Assembly (NCBI GenBank): GCA_014529385.2 | Contig: CM043966.1 | Span: 109,324,308 to 109,388,307 of the forward strand | Length of the DNA stretch: 64,000 bases | Direction: 5' to 3' | Source: Adiantum capillus-veneris | Taxonomy: Eukaryota; Streptophyta; Polypodiopsida; Polypodiales; Pteridaceae | In this document: positions 19,490-31,420 of the stretch, piece by piece | How the letters are laid out: each line of letters begins with the position of its first letter | Numbering within the stretch: position 1 is the stretch's first letter | The notes under the pieces: model-generated | What the model was told of the DNA's origin: nothing | Database searches by the model: none | The model's input: the letters and a program-made list of their open reading frames with translations, nothing else | Made by a program: the position numbers and the translations under genes

Positions 19490-22125
19490 GGTTAATTAGA
19501 GGCCAGCCAATAGGAAGAGGGTGGTGGACACACTCTATACCCTCAAAAAAGTAGGGGGACAAGGTAGCCTTACACCTCTTTATGGCTTCTTACCTAGTGA
19601 GAAGGTAAGGCAGGTGGCTAGGGGAAAGGAGGGGGGGGGGGACCACTTTGACCTTTTCTCCCCCACTTTTTGGTCCGGATTTAAAAATACACTAAAAATT
19701 TCAAAATTTCAAAAAATTTCAAATTTCAAGTTTTCCCTCCTTAAAAGGTCCCAAACTTATTTCATGGTCAAAAAAGTATTTTTGACCTCCAAAAGTAAAA
19801 AACGTGCACTAAAAAATACAAAAAAATGATTTTTTTCAAACCATCATTTTCCACCCTCCAAAGTCTTTACAAACCTATTCTATACCTAAAAAGTGATTTT
19901 CTCTCTCTACCAAATCTTTTCTAAGCGCTCCACTGCTGCAACAACCACATCCACCCCCTATAGTCTAACATTATCTCTTTGCTAGCTTTCTCCCACCTCC
20001 ATTGTAGCACTAAGCAAGCTCCTCCCCCATCTCTTCCCCTTGGCCACCACATAGTTTCACACCAAGCTAGCTCCTCTTCCTTCTCTCACCTCCATTACAC
20101 CATGAAACAAGATTCTACTCCTTCTAATTTTATTCACTCATACTACATGGAAACCTCTACTCCCGAAGATGGCAAAAGTATGAGCTCACATGACTTGAAT
20201 ACCACAACAATAGGAGGTGTGAATAGTGTGTGGGCTTTGCAAGGGTTCATCTCCAACATAAAGATAAAATGGTAAGAAAACTACCCTTGTAGCTTACATT
20301 CATAGCTTAACATCATCTCCATCTTTAAGTTTATCATGCTTGAGAGAATAAACCTCTTTATGGATTTCAATGTTTAGGCTTCATACCTCATAACATTGGG
20401 TGGTGCTATTTTGTTGATGGCTTTGGCATGCCATCTATAGTTGTGTAGCATGTGATTGAGTCTCACAATGCAAGTAAGTTGTGTTATCTATGGAGAGTCA
20501 TCAAAGATTTTTCTTATAATTTATTCTTTGTATAGTTGTCATTAGATTATCATTTTCTACTTTATAACTTTGTGCTCACATAATTTGTTGTTCTTACAGA
20601 GTCAACTTCTTTTCAGAGGACATGAGCAAGCAACTATGTGCAGAGATGGAAATCACTCTATTTTTGTTCCATGAGGAACTTTTCACTACGATGTTAAAGG
20701 ATTTTGATAAGAATAGTAGAATTTTTGTAGAATCTTGAACCAATAGGTACTCTCTAGGAGCACTTAGAAAAGCCATCCATATAGTACTACTATCTTCCCT
20801 AGTGTCATAGACACATAAATACTCAAGTGTATATGAATCTCTAGATGAGGAAGACACGTGCTTGTAAGAGAAGCCTAATAACAACAACATTGTCTCCGTT
20901 TGTAATTATTTTCATGAGGCTGGATTCCTCTATAAATGCAATATAAATGTGTTTTTTTGTTAAATGGTGTCGCATTGAGTGAGAGTATGCAATTTAGATT
21001 ACTCGAGTTTCATACAGATTTGAGAATTATTGTTGAACTTTATCGATATTTTTATTTTCCTGTAAGATGTTTCAAGTCTCAAGTTGTAATAAAAAATTCA
21101 AGCAATATTTTGATTTCAGTTTAATCATTAATGGTTATTCTTATTAAAGTGGATCATAACCTTTGTGAAGATGTCCTCATTTGGGGATGCTGAATATATA
21201 TCATTAACAACGTTTCACAAGTTGAGAAAGCAAATTTCTTGCATTCCAACATGTTATTGTTTCCATACTATGCCTATGCCAAGCTTGACTTAGAGAAATG
21301 ATAACTTGAGATGAAGATGTTGATGTATAAGGGTGACTTATTATTGACTCATGTTTCATCATACATATATTGTAAAGCCTTTGAGCTTCCACCTTTTTGA
21401 GTAGTGTTGACAAGTTTTTGGTATCAAATCTTCTTAAATATCCCTATTCATGAGCTATTGGTAGCTATTTCTTTGGTATTGCTAAAGATGATACGAATAG
21501 CTATTACCTTGTGAACTTAATTGTTAAATTGCGGATTTGATTTTTACTATGTAGCTCATTTGGATAGAGAAAGTGTAACGTAAATTATAGATACATGCAT
21601 TGTTAACATAGAAGATATATACCAATCCAGCCTATGTAAACTGCTAATCAAGAAACATTTGGTTGGATACTATAACAATAGGGGTCACATGTCGTTTCAA
21701 ATACCAAAGAAATGGCTTAACCAAAACATTCCCAAGAACACAAGGTGGACACGAGGAAATAGAAATTGGCTCCTTGTTTGGTCAATTTCTAGTGTGAATG
21801 TTTAGTGCACAGGATTTGTGAGGCCTTTGACGTGGGGAGTTCACTAAAGTATATGTAACATAGCACACATGTTCAACATAAGGGATTTTGTATTCTTGTA
21901 AAGTTACAGAAAAATGCTTAGATAAGGTCTATAAGGGGTCCTTTTAGTCTATTCTGGTGAACGCACATGATATAGGAAAATTTTACATAGTGAATGTTCC
22001 AGACCTTTGAACGCATAAAAAAAGGGACCTGGGGAGGGAAGGGGGGGGGGGGGTTCTCTGAATACATGAAACGCTACACCTCTATCTCATGGCCAGGCAT
22101 TAAAAAAGCCCCTATTTGTCATTAT

Positions 22126-23063
22126 AAGGCCCCAAGGGGGGAGCTCTTGCTCTCTGTACATCTAGCTTACATCCTTTTCTCATACTTATACACAATAGTG
22201 TTACAAATGTTTTCCATGTAAAGGCCCCGAGGGCCCTCAACAAGAGTGGCCAAAAGAGCGTGCAAAATGGCCATCCAAAAGTCCCGGATGGCCATTTCTC
22301 ACGCCCTTGTGACCACTTTTTTTTTATTTTTATTTTTTAGTGTTCAACTTTTAGACCGTGATGCAAAAAAAATCATATCTTGCTCCGATTCTCCAAAAAT
22401 CAACGTGCAAGTTGGCAATTTCTTTAAAAATGATATAAAACAGACATTTCTTACTTTTTCTTTAATCTACGGGCTCCAACGAGCATTAAAACCATGGAAT
22501 CTGAAAATACTCAAAGAACTAATTTTTTTAATTGTGTTGAGGACTGTATTTCCTACATACAAAACTTTCCCAAAATCTTGCTCTAACACATTCAAAGGCC
22601 CCAAGGGGTGAGCTCTTGCTCTCTGTACATCTAATTTACAGCCTTATCTCATACTTATACACAATAATTTTGCAAAATTTTGCCATGTAAAAGCTTACAG
22701 GGCCCTCAACAAGAGTGCCACAAGGGCGTGCAAAATGGCCATCCAAAAGTCCCGGATGGCCATTTCGCGCGCCCTGGCGGCCACTTTTTGCTTTTTTTTT
22801 ATAAAAAAAATAGTGTTGAACTTTTAGACTATGATGCAAAAAAAAACATATCTTGCTCGGATTCTCCAAAAAACAACATGCAAGTTGGCAATTTCTTTAA
22901 AAATGATAAAACACACATTTCTTACTTTTTCCTTAATCTACGAGCTCCAACGAGCATTAAAACCATGAAATTTAAAAATACTCGAAGAACCAATTTTTTT
23001 TATTGTGTTAAGGACTGTATTCCCTACATACAAAACTTTCCCAAAATCCCGCCCTAACACCCC
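22126..23063 (+). repeat. 469-bp direct tandem duplication
   Basis: Two copies start AAGGCCCCAAGGGG at 22126 and 22595 and remain similar throughout, including GGCCATCCAAAAGTCCCGG, TCTTGCTC(C/G)GATTCTCC and CCAACGAGCATTAAAACC. Differences are scattered substitutions and small indels, so the duplication is not very recent. It is non-coding. Confidence 0.85.
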
Positions 23064-24133
23064 AAAAGTGGCTTCCAAGGAGTGCCCTCGGTCAAAATTT
23101 GAAACTGAAGGAAAATAATCAGAATGAACTCATAAACTTTGTACAAACTTTAAAATAATCAAAATTTCTTTCAAAAAAAAGTTATTGCTAAAAATTTGAA
23201 AATAGACTTCCCTTGGACTTCCCACGACGATACAAATCAAAGGGTTTAAGGAGAGATGTGGCATTGAGGTTTATTCCGTCAAGATCTCTTCTACTTTGTC
23301 ATGTCTTCTCATGTACAATCTTACCAAACAAAAACAAATTTAAACTTTAAATGACTACAAATCTTATTTAACTTATCAAACAATCTAAAATATGGTAGAC
23401 CTAAAGTGCTCTTACACATTAACAAACAAAAAAGTCCAAATTTCTTCTCATTAACTTTGATAAACATACATTTGTGAACAACTTCCAAGGAGTATTGCGG
23501 TCATAGTTCTTACATCCATTCCATGATATGGCATGGTATGGGGTGACCTATCATATAAAAATATCTTTGGTAGGAGCGCCATCATGTTAGGAAAGGGTGT
23601 ATTGCTGCTGAGTGAAAAGATGTTGCATTGTCCTACTAGGGATCTCTCCATGTTAGTATAATGATTTTTGGTGTAGTGGGAGCCACATTGCCGCTGAGGA
23701 GAGCTTTGTGCCACCATAAAAGCTTCATGTTATGCCAGTTCCTTGAGCCATTCTTGCAAACAACACCACTCAACTAGTATAGTAAGAGGTCACCTTGTAA
23801 CAAAAACATGTATGAATTCAACATTTGCAAGCTGTATAATAAAGACACTTGTTAAGTATAAGTTGTACAAATTTGCAAGTATTTTCATCTAACTGGGAAT
23901 AAACAATCCTAAAATATACATTATGATGAGATTACCCACCTCTAATAATCATGGATTTGAAGCACCTACCTACAAGATGGAATAAAGAAGACTGTTTTAG
24001 AGGAAAAAGTGGTGACACTTGGCCTCTCTAACCTGCAACCTTTCACTATTTGTGAACAAAAGAAACCTTTGTGCCAAGCAATAAAAAACAAGTAGAGGCA
24101 ACACCTTATACTTCAAAGTCTATGATAAAAAGA

Positions 24134-24334
24134 CCCGGGGTGGTCACTTTTTAGAATGTGTATGATATAACGTGAGCTAACCGGAGAGGATTATTAAAAG
24201 ACCAAAATGTATACATACAGAGGGGGGTGAGGTTTTTTTAAATAGGCTCACAGTGTAAGTATAGTATGTATATTGGGGTATTATTAATTACCTTTTAAAC
24301 GCACGTGATATAGGGGTATTTTGATAAGTGATGG
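24134..24334. mobile_element. MITE-1 copy 2, right end lost
   Basis: It starts CCCGGGGTGGTCACTTTTTA and follows copy 1 (11377-11597) closely through GGATTATTAAAAGACC and TTGGGGTATTATTAATTACC to GTGAT near 24333. The closing inverted repeat is then absent. About 200 bp, non-coding. Confidence 0.8.
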
Positions 24335-24499
24335 TATTGACAAGATATTAAAGAACCATCAACATTCATCTCATCGACGGTACAACGTTCTTCAGATGAC
24401 CTCTGCTCACCCTCACGTGTGGCCTTTGGTGCAAACGCCACGAACAAGAAAATATATATGCATACGATTTATGATGTCCTTGAGCACCAAGGCAACTGT

Positions 24500-24745
24500 T
24501 CGTGAGGAAGCAAAAGATGAAAAGAGAGAGGGGTGAGGGAGAGAGAGGAACATGGGAGGAGAGAAGGGGGCAGTGGAGGAGAGGGAAAGAGAGGGAAGGA
24601 GGAGGAGAGAAGGGGACAAGGAGGGAGAGGGAGGAACATGGGAGGAGAGAAGGGGGCAGTGGGGAAGAGGGAGAGAGAGAGGGGAGGAGGAGGAGAGAAG
24701 GGAGCAGGGAGGGAGAAAGGAGGGAGGAGGAAGAGAGAACAAAAG
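24500..24745 (+). repeat. Purine-rich tract with 86-bp duplication
   Basis: About 240 bases are almost only A and G on the plus strand. GGAACATGGGAGGAGAGAAG occurs at 24547 and again at 24633, so an 86-bp unit was duplicated. Apparent Arg/Glu/Gly frames here are not genes. Such mirror-like purine tracts can form triplex DNA. Confidence 0.85.
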
Positions 24746-24951
24746 TTTTTTTTGGGAAGGGGAATTTTTTTGAAAAAAATTTAGACTTTTAGTGCTTGTA
24801 GGTTTTAAAAAATGTCAAAAAATGATTTTTTGATATGTATATATGTTGGGGGGAAGTTTTAAGTAAAAAAGAAGTAAAATTATTTTTTTTGAAAAAAAGT
24901 CAAATTTTGGCTCTTAGTGACCCACGTTTTTGCTGATGTGGCCAAACCTCT

Positions 24952-25403
24952 CATTAGGGAAAATTTGGACTCACAAAGGGGCCTTATAAGGAGTTTGACT
25001 TCCTCTCTCATGTCCAAAATGGACGTGCGGTAAAATTTTTGTAAATCAACTCTAAACTTGGCGGAGATTTGATAGTTAGAATCTACTCTTCAAGCTCCTT
25101 CTATTGATATATAGCACGCCATGAGATTCTTCATATTTTGAAAGATTCTATTTTTGATTCTCTTGTGATGTGACAACTCCGTCTAGAATCTAGAGAATAA
25201 AAAATAAGATCTTTCAAAATATGAGGAATCTCATGGCGTGCTATATATCATTAGAAAGAGCTTGAATAGGAGATTCTAACTGCCGAATCTCCGCCAAGTT
25301 TAGAGTTGATTTGCAAAAAAATTACCGCACGCCCGTTTTGGACATGAGAGAGAAAGTCAAACTCCTTATAAGGCCCCTTTGTGAGTCCAAATTTTCCCTA
25401 ATG
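24952..25403. mobile_element. Foldback element with 211-bp arms
   Basis: It begins CATTAGGGAAAATTTGG and ends with the exact reverse complement, CCAAATTTTCCCTAATG. Arms 24952-25162 and 25193-25403 remain complementary with scattered mismatches, around a loop of about 30 bases. No coding sequence and no convincing target duplication. A transcript would form a long hairpin. It lies inside the insertion in copia B. Confidence 0.85.
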
Positions 25404-25617
25404 TTACTCCCTTCACTTTCAAAAAGCTAGAGAGAGAAGGTGACCTCTTAGGTCCACATTCTACATGTGTCTAAAAAAAAGGCTAGAAAAGTCTACTCAA
25501 AACTAGGTTCTTGAATGCCCTTGTCCCCTTAACCCTACATAACATTAGCCTTAATCCCTAAAAATTAGGATTCCTTACAAGGTCCATGCAAGGTCCATAT
25601 TTCTCCTCATGCAAAGA

Positions 25618-28098
25618 ATCTCGCAACGATAGCGGATGAAGCATGGATTGTCCTTGATCGAAAGGCACTAGGAACAATCCGGTTAAGCTTGGCGTCAATG
25701 GTGGCCTTCAACGTTTCAAAGATGAAGACCACGAAGGACTTGATGAAGTCACTTGACGACTTCTACGAGAAACCATCGGCATCCAATAAGATATTTCTCA
25801 TGAAGCGCTTGTTCAATCTAAAGATAACAGAGAATAGTTTAGTTGTAGAACACCTAAATGACTTTAACACAAACATAAGTCAGCTTCAATCGGTGAAAAT
25901 CAATTTCGATGACGAAGTTCGAGCTCTCCTTATACTATCATCTCTCTCGGATAGTTGGGACAACCTTGTGATGGCTATAAGTAATTCTATCTCTAGCACA
26001 AATACTCTTAAGTTTGATGATGTTGTGGATGTTCTCATAAGCAAGGAAATGTGAAGGAGAAGCACAAGAGAATCATCAAGTGTTGCATTGTTAGTGGAAA
26101 CAAAAGGAAGGCCTAAGGAGAGGTTCAAAAACCAAAAGGGTCGTGATCACTCAATGCGGAGCAAGTCACGCACAAAGTCAGTTCTTGAATGTTGGAACTG
26201 CAGCAAGAAGGGCCACATCAAGAAGGATTGCTGGTCATCCAAGAAGAATAAGGACTCGGAGTCTCAAGACAACAAGCCAACATCGAAGGCCAATATGGCA
26301 GGTAAAGTGGAGCAAGACGCTCTAATTCTCTCAGTAGACAATGCGTCTAATTCTTGGATAGTAGATTTTGGGGCTTCATTTCATGCGACACCACACAAGC
26401 AGCATTTCCAAGATTACACCAAAGGTAATTTTGGGTATGTATAATTGGGAGATGATGACGCTTGTGAAATTGTTGGCAAAGGTACACTTTGTGTCAAAAC
26501 TGCTCCTCACGAAAATGAATGGAAGCTTAAAGATGTTAGGCATGTCCCTTCTCTTCGCAAAAATTTGATCTCTACAGGACAATTGGACGATGAAGGTCAC
26601 AACATTGCATTAGGAAGCAAACGGTGGAAGATCTCAAAGGGATCTTTGGTGGTTGTTGGCAAGGGAGAAAAGGTCATTACACTTTATTTGTGTGCTATTA
26701 GTACGCAATCTTCAACTTGTGCAATAGCTATAAAAGTCAACAGTGCGGTGTGGCACTATCGGCTTGGGCATATGAGTGCCAAAGGAATGCAAATCCTTCA
26801 AACAAAGAAGCTTCTACTAGGTTTGAAAGAAGTGGATTTAGAGTTCTGTGAAGATTGTGTTTATAGTAAATAAAAGAGGGTAAAATTTCAAAAATCAGGA
26901 AATGAAAGAAAAAATAAAAAAACTTGAGTTGGTTCATTCTGATGTTTGGGGTCCTCCAAGTACACCATTACTTGGTGGCTCATTGTACTATGTAACATTC
27001 ATAGACGATGCGACTAGCAAAACAATGAAGAATAAGTCCGATGTGTTTTCCATATTTCAAAGGTGGAAAGCTTTGTGGAGAATGAAGCATGTACCAAGGT
27101 AAAGTGCCTTAGATCCGGCAACGGAGGTGAATATTGTAGCCAAGCTTTTGAAATCTTTTGTGCTAGCGATGGCATTCGGAGGCAAAGGACAACCCCAAGG
27201 ACACCTCAAGGACACCTTAACAAAATGGGATTTTGGAAAGGATGAACAGGAAAATCATGGAGCAAGCACAAAGCATGCGGCTACATGCAGACCTACCTCT
27301 TGAGCTTTGGGCTGAAGCAGTTAGTACGTTTGTGTACTTAATCAACCGGTCACCCTCAACGGCATTGGATGGGGGAGTTCCAGAGGAGGCGTGGACAGGT
27401 AAATTGTGTTTGGGTGTAAGGATTTCATGCACATAGATAGAAGCCTAAGATCAAAGCTAGATGCAAAGTCCAAAAAGTGTTTCTTCATTTGCTATGGGGA
27501 AGGTGACTTTGGGTATCGCCTATGGAATCTTGAAGATGATAAAATCTTTAGAAGTAGGGATGTAATTCTCAATGAACAAAATATGTACAAAGATTACTTG
27601 GAAAGAAAACAAACAAAAGAAACAGGTGATGAGTACATGGACCTTGAGAATGGTGAAGACTCAAGGAGTGCAAATGGTGAAAACGTGCAATGACGTCAAC
27701 CAATGAGGAGCCTCAACCTATTCCCCGAAGATCCACAAGAGAAAGTAGACCTCCAAAAAGGTTTGTTCCTTCCTTCAACCATCTCTTGATCTCAGATTCT
27801 AGGGAACCAGAATCATACGAAGAAGCTATGCATCATGAATCCATAGAAGAATGGATGAAGAGCATGCAAGTGGACATGGACTCACTACATCGCAACCAAA
27901 CATGGGAGTTCGTTGAGTTTCCTAAAGGTAAGCTGGCACTTCAAAACAAATGGGTGTGAAAGATGAAGGAAGAAGAAGGTGGGAAGAAAAGGTACAAGTC
28001 TAGGCTTGTGGTAAAAGGGTTTTCTCAAAAGAAAGGTATTGACTTTAATGAAATATTTTCTCCTATTGTTAAAATGAACTCAATTAGGCTTGTCTTAA
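25618..28098 (+). pseudogene. Copia B gag-protease-integrase-RT (5' part)
   Basis: In order: gag (KTTKDLMKSLDDFYEKPSAS, LLILSSLSDSWDNLV); a complete zinc knuckle CWNCSKKGHIKKDC near 26190; protease WIVDFGASFH, where the catalytic Ser of DSGA is Phe; GAG-pre-integrase YRLGHMSAKGMQIL; integrase LVHSDVWGPP and RSGNGGEY, where the second catalytic Asp is Gly; ERMNRKIMEQAQSM; and the start of RT (SRLVVKGFSQKKGIDFNEIF). In-frame stops lie near 26052, 26442 and 26871, and frameshifts near 26900, 27100, 27240 and 27690. The reading is cut at 28098 by a TIR element. Confidence 0.88.
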
Positions 28099-29415
28099 CA
28101 CTAAAATGGTAACCTAACAGGACATAAAAGTGTCCTTTCAGGGTTTTGGGAAAAATTTCCAAAACCATAGTAGATCCACTCATTTTGAAAAATCCTTTCA
28201 TGAGCTAATAGGTCAAAAACTACTACACATGGAAAAAATGAGAAACTTGTAATTTTTCTCATCCCTTGGTCACTACAAGCCTCCAAAGTTGATGGACCAG
28301 TGCATTTTGCCCAAAACAGTAATTTCTTACGGTTGATTGCATATAAATCAGACTGGGGATTTTTGTAGGACATGAGATAAAATGCCTGTTAACTTCAATG
28401 GGTTGGTGACCAAAACATATGGTTTCTTTTACCTCACTAATTTTTTTTCGGTAAAAAAAAAAAGGTACAAAAAAGTTGCATTTTTCCATTCCGCGGACCT
28501 ATCATCAAAGTTTCTATAGTCACGCTCAATACAGATACTATATACATGTTTTCATGGTTCCCTGTGGGCATTTTGATTCAAAAGGAGCCATGGAGCATGT
28601 CAAAAGGATAATGGATCTCTTAGAATTGGAACCTTGGGGGCAATGATAAAGTGCTAAATACAGCAAACATGAAAAAACTGGGTTTAGCATTATGACCTCT
28701 AGAAACCCATAAAAACTACTCAATATCTAGCCAAGTTTGTAGTCTTTGATTAGATATGGTTACTACCTACAAAATACACACAATTGGCCTAAGAAACTAG
28801 CAAGATTGAGAAAGTTATACTTGCTACTCTAAAATGTATCGTATTCTTCAGCAATCAAAAAACTTAACCATCATCATATACTATGCTATATAGCATATTA
28901 GGTCCCCCAAAACTCAAGGAAGATTAGCTTTATGTTATACATTACACTTACACAATCAAAATTGAATTTGGATATCAAGAAAGCCACCAAAAAAATCATA
29001 AAAGTGCTAATTTTGGCCAAAAAATAGGATTATGCAATTCTTATAAATTGGTCATAACTTTCAATTCTAACACTTAGCTCTTCCTACAAGCATCAAAACA
29101 TGTTGAGAACTAGGAAGGCCTAACCTCTAGCCATCTAAACCTCACAAACATGAAGTTTAGAGTGGTATAGTTGCCAAAAATTGAAAAAGGCAAAAAACAG
29201 GACCCGTTTTTTCACACAGTTTAGGTTCAAAAATGTTGTGCAAGAGTAAGGTTAATGGTGAGATTGATACTAAAAACAAAATGCTAAATTTTTTTCAGCT
29301 CATAAGGCAATTTTGTGGATATATAATTACTCTTCAAATAATTCAAGCAAAATGGTCACTTAACAGGACACAAAAGTGTCCAAGGACATAAAAGTGTCAT
29401 GTTACCATTCTAGTG
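28099..29415. mobile_element. TIR element with TTAA duplication (1317 bp)
   Basis: Ends CACTAAAATGGTAAC and GTTACCATTCTAGTG are inverted repeats with one mismatch. Both flanks (28095-28098 and 29416-29419) are TTAA. Three copies of GGACA(T/C)AAAAGTGTC lie close to the ends (near 28120, 29363 and 29382), a subterminal motif. It has no plausible transposase gene. It interrupts the copia B reverse transcriptase, whose reading resumes at once after it. The CACTA-like tip with a TTAA rather than 3-bp duplication leaves the superfamily open. Confidence 0.8.
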
Positions 29416-29419
29416 TTAA

Positions 29420-30652
29420 GCTTGTGGCTTCTAGAAAATGGATGTAAATACGACATTCCCTCACGGTGACTTAGAGGAGGAAATTTACATGCTTCAACCA
29501 AAGGGGTATGAAGTAAAAGGTAAGTAGAAAATGGTTTGCAGATTAAAGAAGAGCTTGTATGGTTTAAAGCAAGCATCAAGACAATGGTACTTGAAGTTTG
29601 ATCGATGGATGTTGGATCATGGATTCACAAGATGCAACTCGGATCATTGCGTCTACACGAAGAACTTGGGAGATGGGAAGTTCATCATCCTAATGTTGTA
29701 TGTTGATGACATGCTGATTGCAAGTGCTAACATGCAGGACATCAAAGACCTAAAAGAGGAGCTGTCTAAATCTTTTTCAATGAAATATTTAGATGTTGCA
29801 AAGAGAATACTTGGTATGAAAATATCAAGGGACAGGACGAAGAAGACAATAAAGCTATCTCAAGAGGATTACATCAAGAAGGTACTAGAAAGTTTTGCAA
29901 TGCAAAAATAGTTTCTACACCGTTGGCTGGTCACTTTAAACTAACCAAGGATATGTGTCCAAAGACACAAGTGGAGATAGCCTATATGTCTAAAGTTACG
30001 TACGATGCAGTGGTAGGTTCTCTTATGTCTGCTATGGTCTGGACAAGGCCAGATATTTCACATGCAGTGGGAGTTGTGAGTAGGTTCATGGACAACCCAG
30101 GTAAAGAGCATTGGCAAGCTATGAAGTGGATACTTAGGTATATAGAAGGGACAACAACAAATGCTTTGTATTTTGGAGGAACTAATATTTTTCCAGAAGG
30201 GTATGCTGATGTAGATATGGCAGGTGACAAAGATACTCGAAGAAGCACTACTGGCTATGTCTTCACAGTTGGAGGCACAACAGTAAGTTGGGCTTCAAAA
30301 CTGTAGAAAGTGATCTCACTTTCTACCACGGAAGCAGAGAATGTTGCCATGATGGAGGCAAGCAAAGAAATTATGTGGCTTCACAGATTCTTAGAAGAGC
30401 TCGGATTCAAACAAGACAATTGTCTCTTGTATAGTGATAGCCAAAACGGTATCCACCTTGCAAAGAACTCAGCCTTTCATTCAAGGACAAAGCACATTGA
30501 GGTGAGATATCACTTCATACGCACTCTTTTGGAAGAGAGACAGCTAAAGCTAGGAAAGTTGCATACAAGTGAGAATCCTGTAGACATGTTTACAAAGGTG
30601 GTCAACAAAGAGAAGTTGAGCTTTTGCTCATCTTCAATCGGCATTCAAGGAT
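29420..30652 (+). pseudogene. Copia B reverse transcriptase (3' part) and RNase H
   Basis: It continues after the TIR element: HGDLEEEIYMLQPKGYE, LKKSLYGLKQASRQWY, then the catalytic YVDD box at 29699-29710 (LYVDDMLIASA). RNase H follows: TRPDISHAVGVVSRFM, RRSTTGYVFTVGG, STTEAENVAMMEA, SDSQNGIHLAKN, TKHIEVRYHFIRTLLEE and a VDMFTKVVNKEKL tail, ending at 30652. Stops lie near 29525, 29909 and 30304. It ends 65 bp before the 3' LTR, the normal spacing. Confidence 0.88.
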
Positions 30653-30717
30653 AAGAAGCCATGATGGAAAGCAGTCCTCACAAATTTGGTTTGGAGATCA
30701 GTCTCCAACTAGGAGAA

Positions 30718-31281
30718 TGTTAAGTATGGAGCCTAATTTACCCCTTGTAATTTTCTATGGTAAAAACGCATGTTTGTAAGGCCCCCATTATGAGAAGAAG
30801 CCATCGTGCATGAAGAAAAATTACTCACCGGAAACCAAAAATTTTAACGCCGCTAGAATATTCCTTTTCGCCAGAATATTATGACTGGACGGTGGGAGGA
30901 AAGTGGTCGGAAAACGACTGGTCGGCTAGCCGGTGGTTGAAAGTCAATGGCCAGTGGCTGGTAGTCAATGTCCGGTGGCCGATGGCCGAATTCAAAAGCG
31001 CCCTTGTCTTCCCAAGGGCGACCACACATGGGTGGATTGGAGGGTCCGATTTGGACTTATCTACACAAGGGCGGCTACACATGGCTGACTCTCATGAGAG
31101 AGGACAACCCTTTTGGCCTATAAAAGGAGGCCATTTCTACACACATTACATAGTGTGAAGTTGATGCAACAAGGTAGGGTATAATCCCTTTGTAACCTAC
31201 TTCTTGTTTGAAGTACTAAAGTCATTAAGTGGCTGCTTTCCAGTGGATGTAGCCGACATTGGGTGAACCATGTACATCGTG

Positions 31282-31330
<49 letters not shown>

Positions 31331-31415
31331 CTATAATCTCTTTTGTGTGTAAATTATCTCTCTCCATTAAGTAATCTACTAAAATATCTATTTAGCTACG
31401 TCATATTTCCTAACA
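30718..31415 (+). repeat. Copia B 3' LTR
   Basis: It follows the purine stretch AGGAGAA and begins TGTTAAGTATGGAGCC. It carries the TATA box CCTATAAAAGGAGG near 31118 and a long CT run (31288-31326) that is short in the 5' LTR. It lacks the 213-bp duplication and about 45 bp near the 5' LTR's GGGTGTGAGGTGG. It ends CCTAACA before the GTGGC duplication. Several substitutions separate the two LTRs, so the insertion is not recent. Confidence 0.92.
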
Positions 31416-31420
31416 GTGGC

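Larger units (their letters stand above)
19475..25615. mobile_element. Unidentified 6.1-kb insertion in copia B gag
   Basis: It interrupts the gag reading frame, which picks up cleanly on the other side. The left side begins GGGGCCCTTTGGGATTAAGG and the right side, in reverse, contains GGGATTAAGGCTAAT, an imperfect terminal inverted repeat that suggests a DNA transposon. No transposase is recognisable and the exact ends and duplication are unresolved. It contains a 469-bp tandem duplication, a MITE-1 copy, a purine tract and a large foldback. Short open frames, including 19979-20275 and 20594-20890 (minus), match nothing I know. Confidence 0.6.
18367..31415 (+). mobile_element. Copia element B with nested insertions
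   Basis: It begins TGTTAAGTATGGAGCC at 18367 and its second LTR ends CCTAACA at 31415. Flanks 18362-18366 and 31416-31420 are both GTGGC, a perfect 5-bp target duplication, so the pair of LTRs belongs to one insertion. Internal order is LTR, primer site, gag, protease, integrase, reverse transcriptase, RNase H, LTR, the Ty1-copia order. The 13-kb span is inflated by an unidentified insertion (about 19475-25615) and a 1317-bp TIR element (28099-29415). Coding parts carry many stops and frameshifts. It sits in a gypsy-like gag-protease remnant. Confidence 0.93.

Noticed and set aside
24413-24792. Pro/Leu/Ser-rich and Arg/Glu/Gly-rich frames on both strands
   Set aside because: Produced by the purine tract; no domain and no conserved start.
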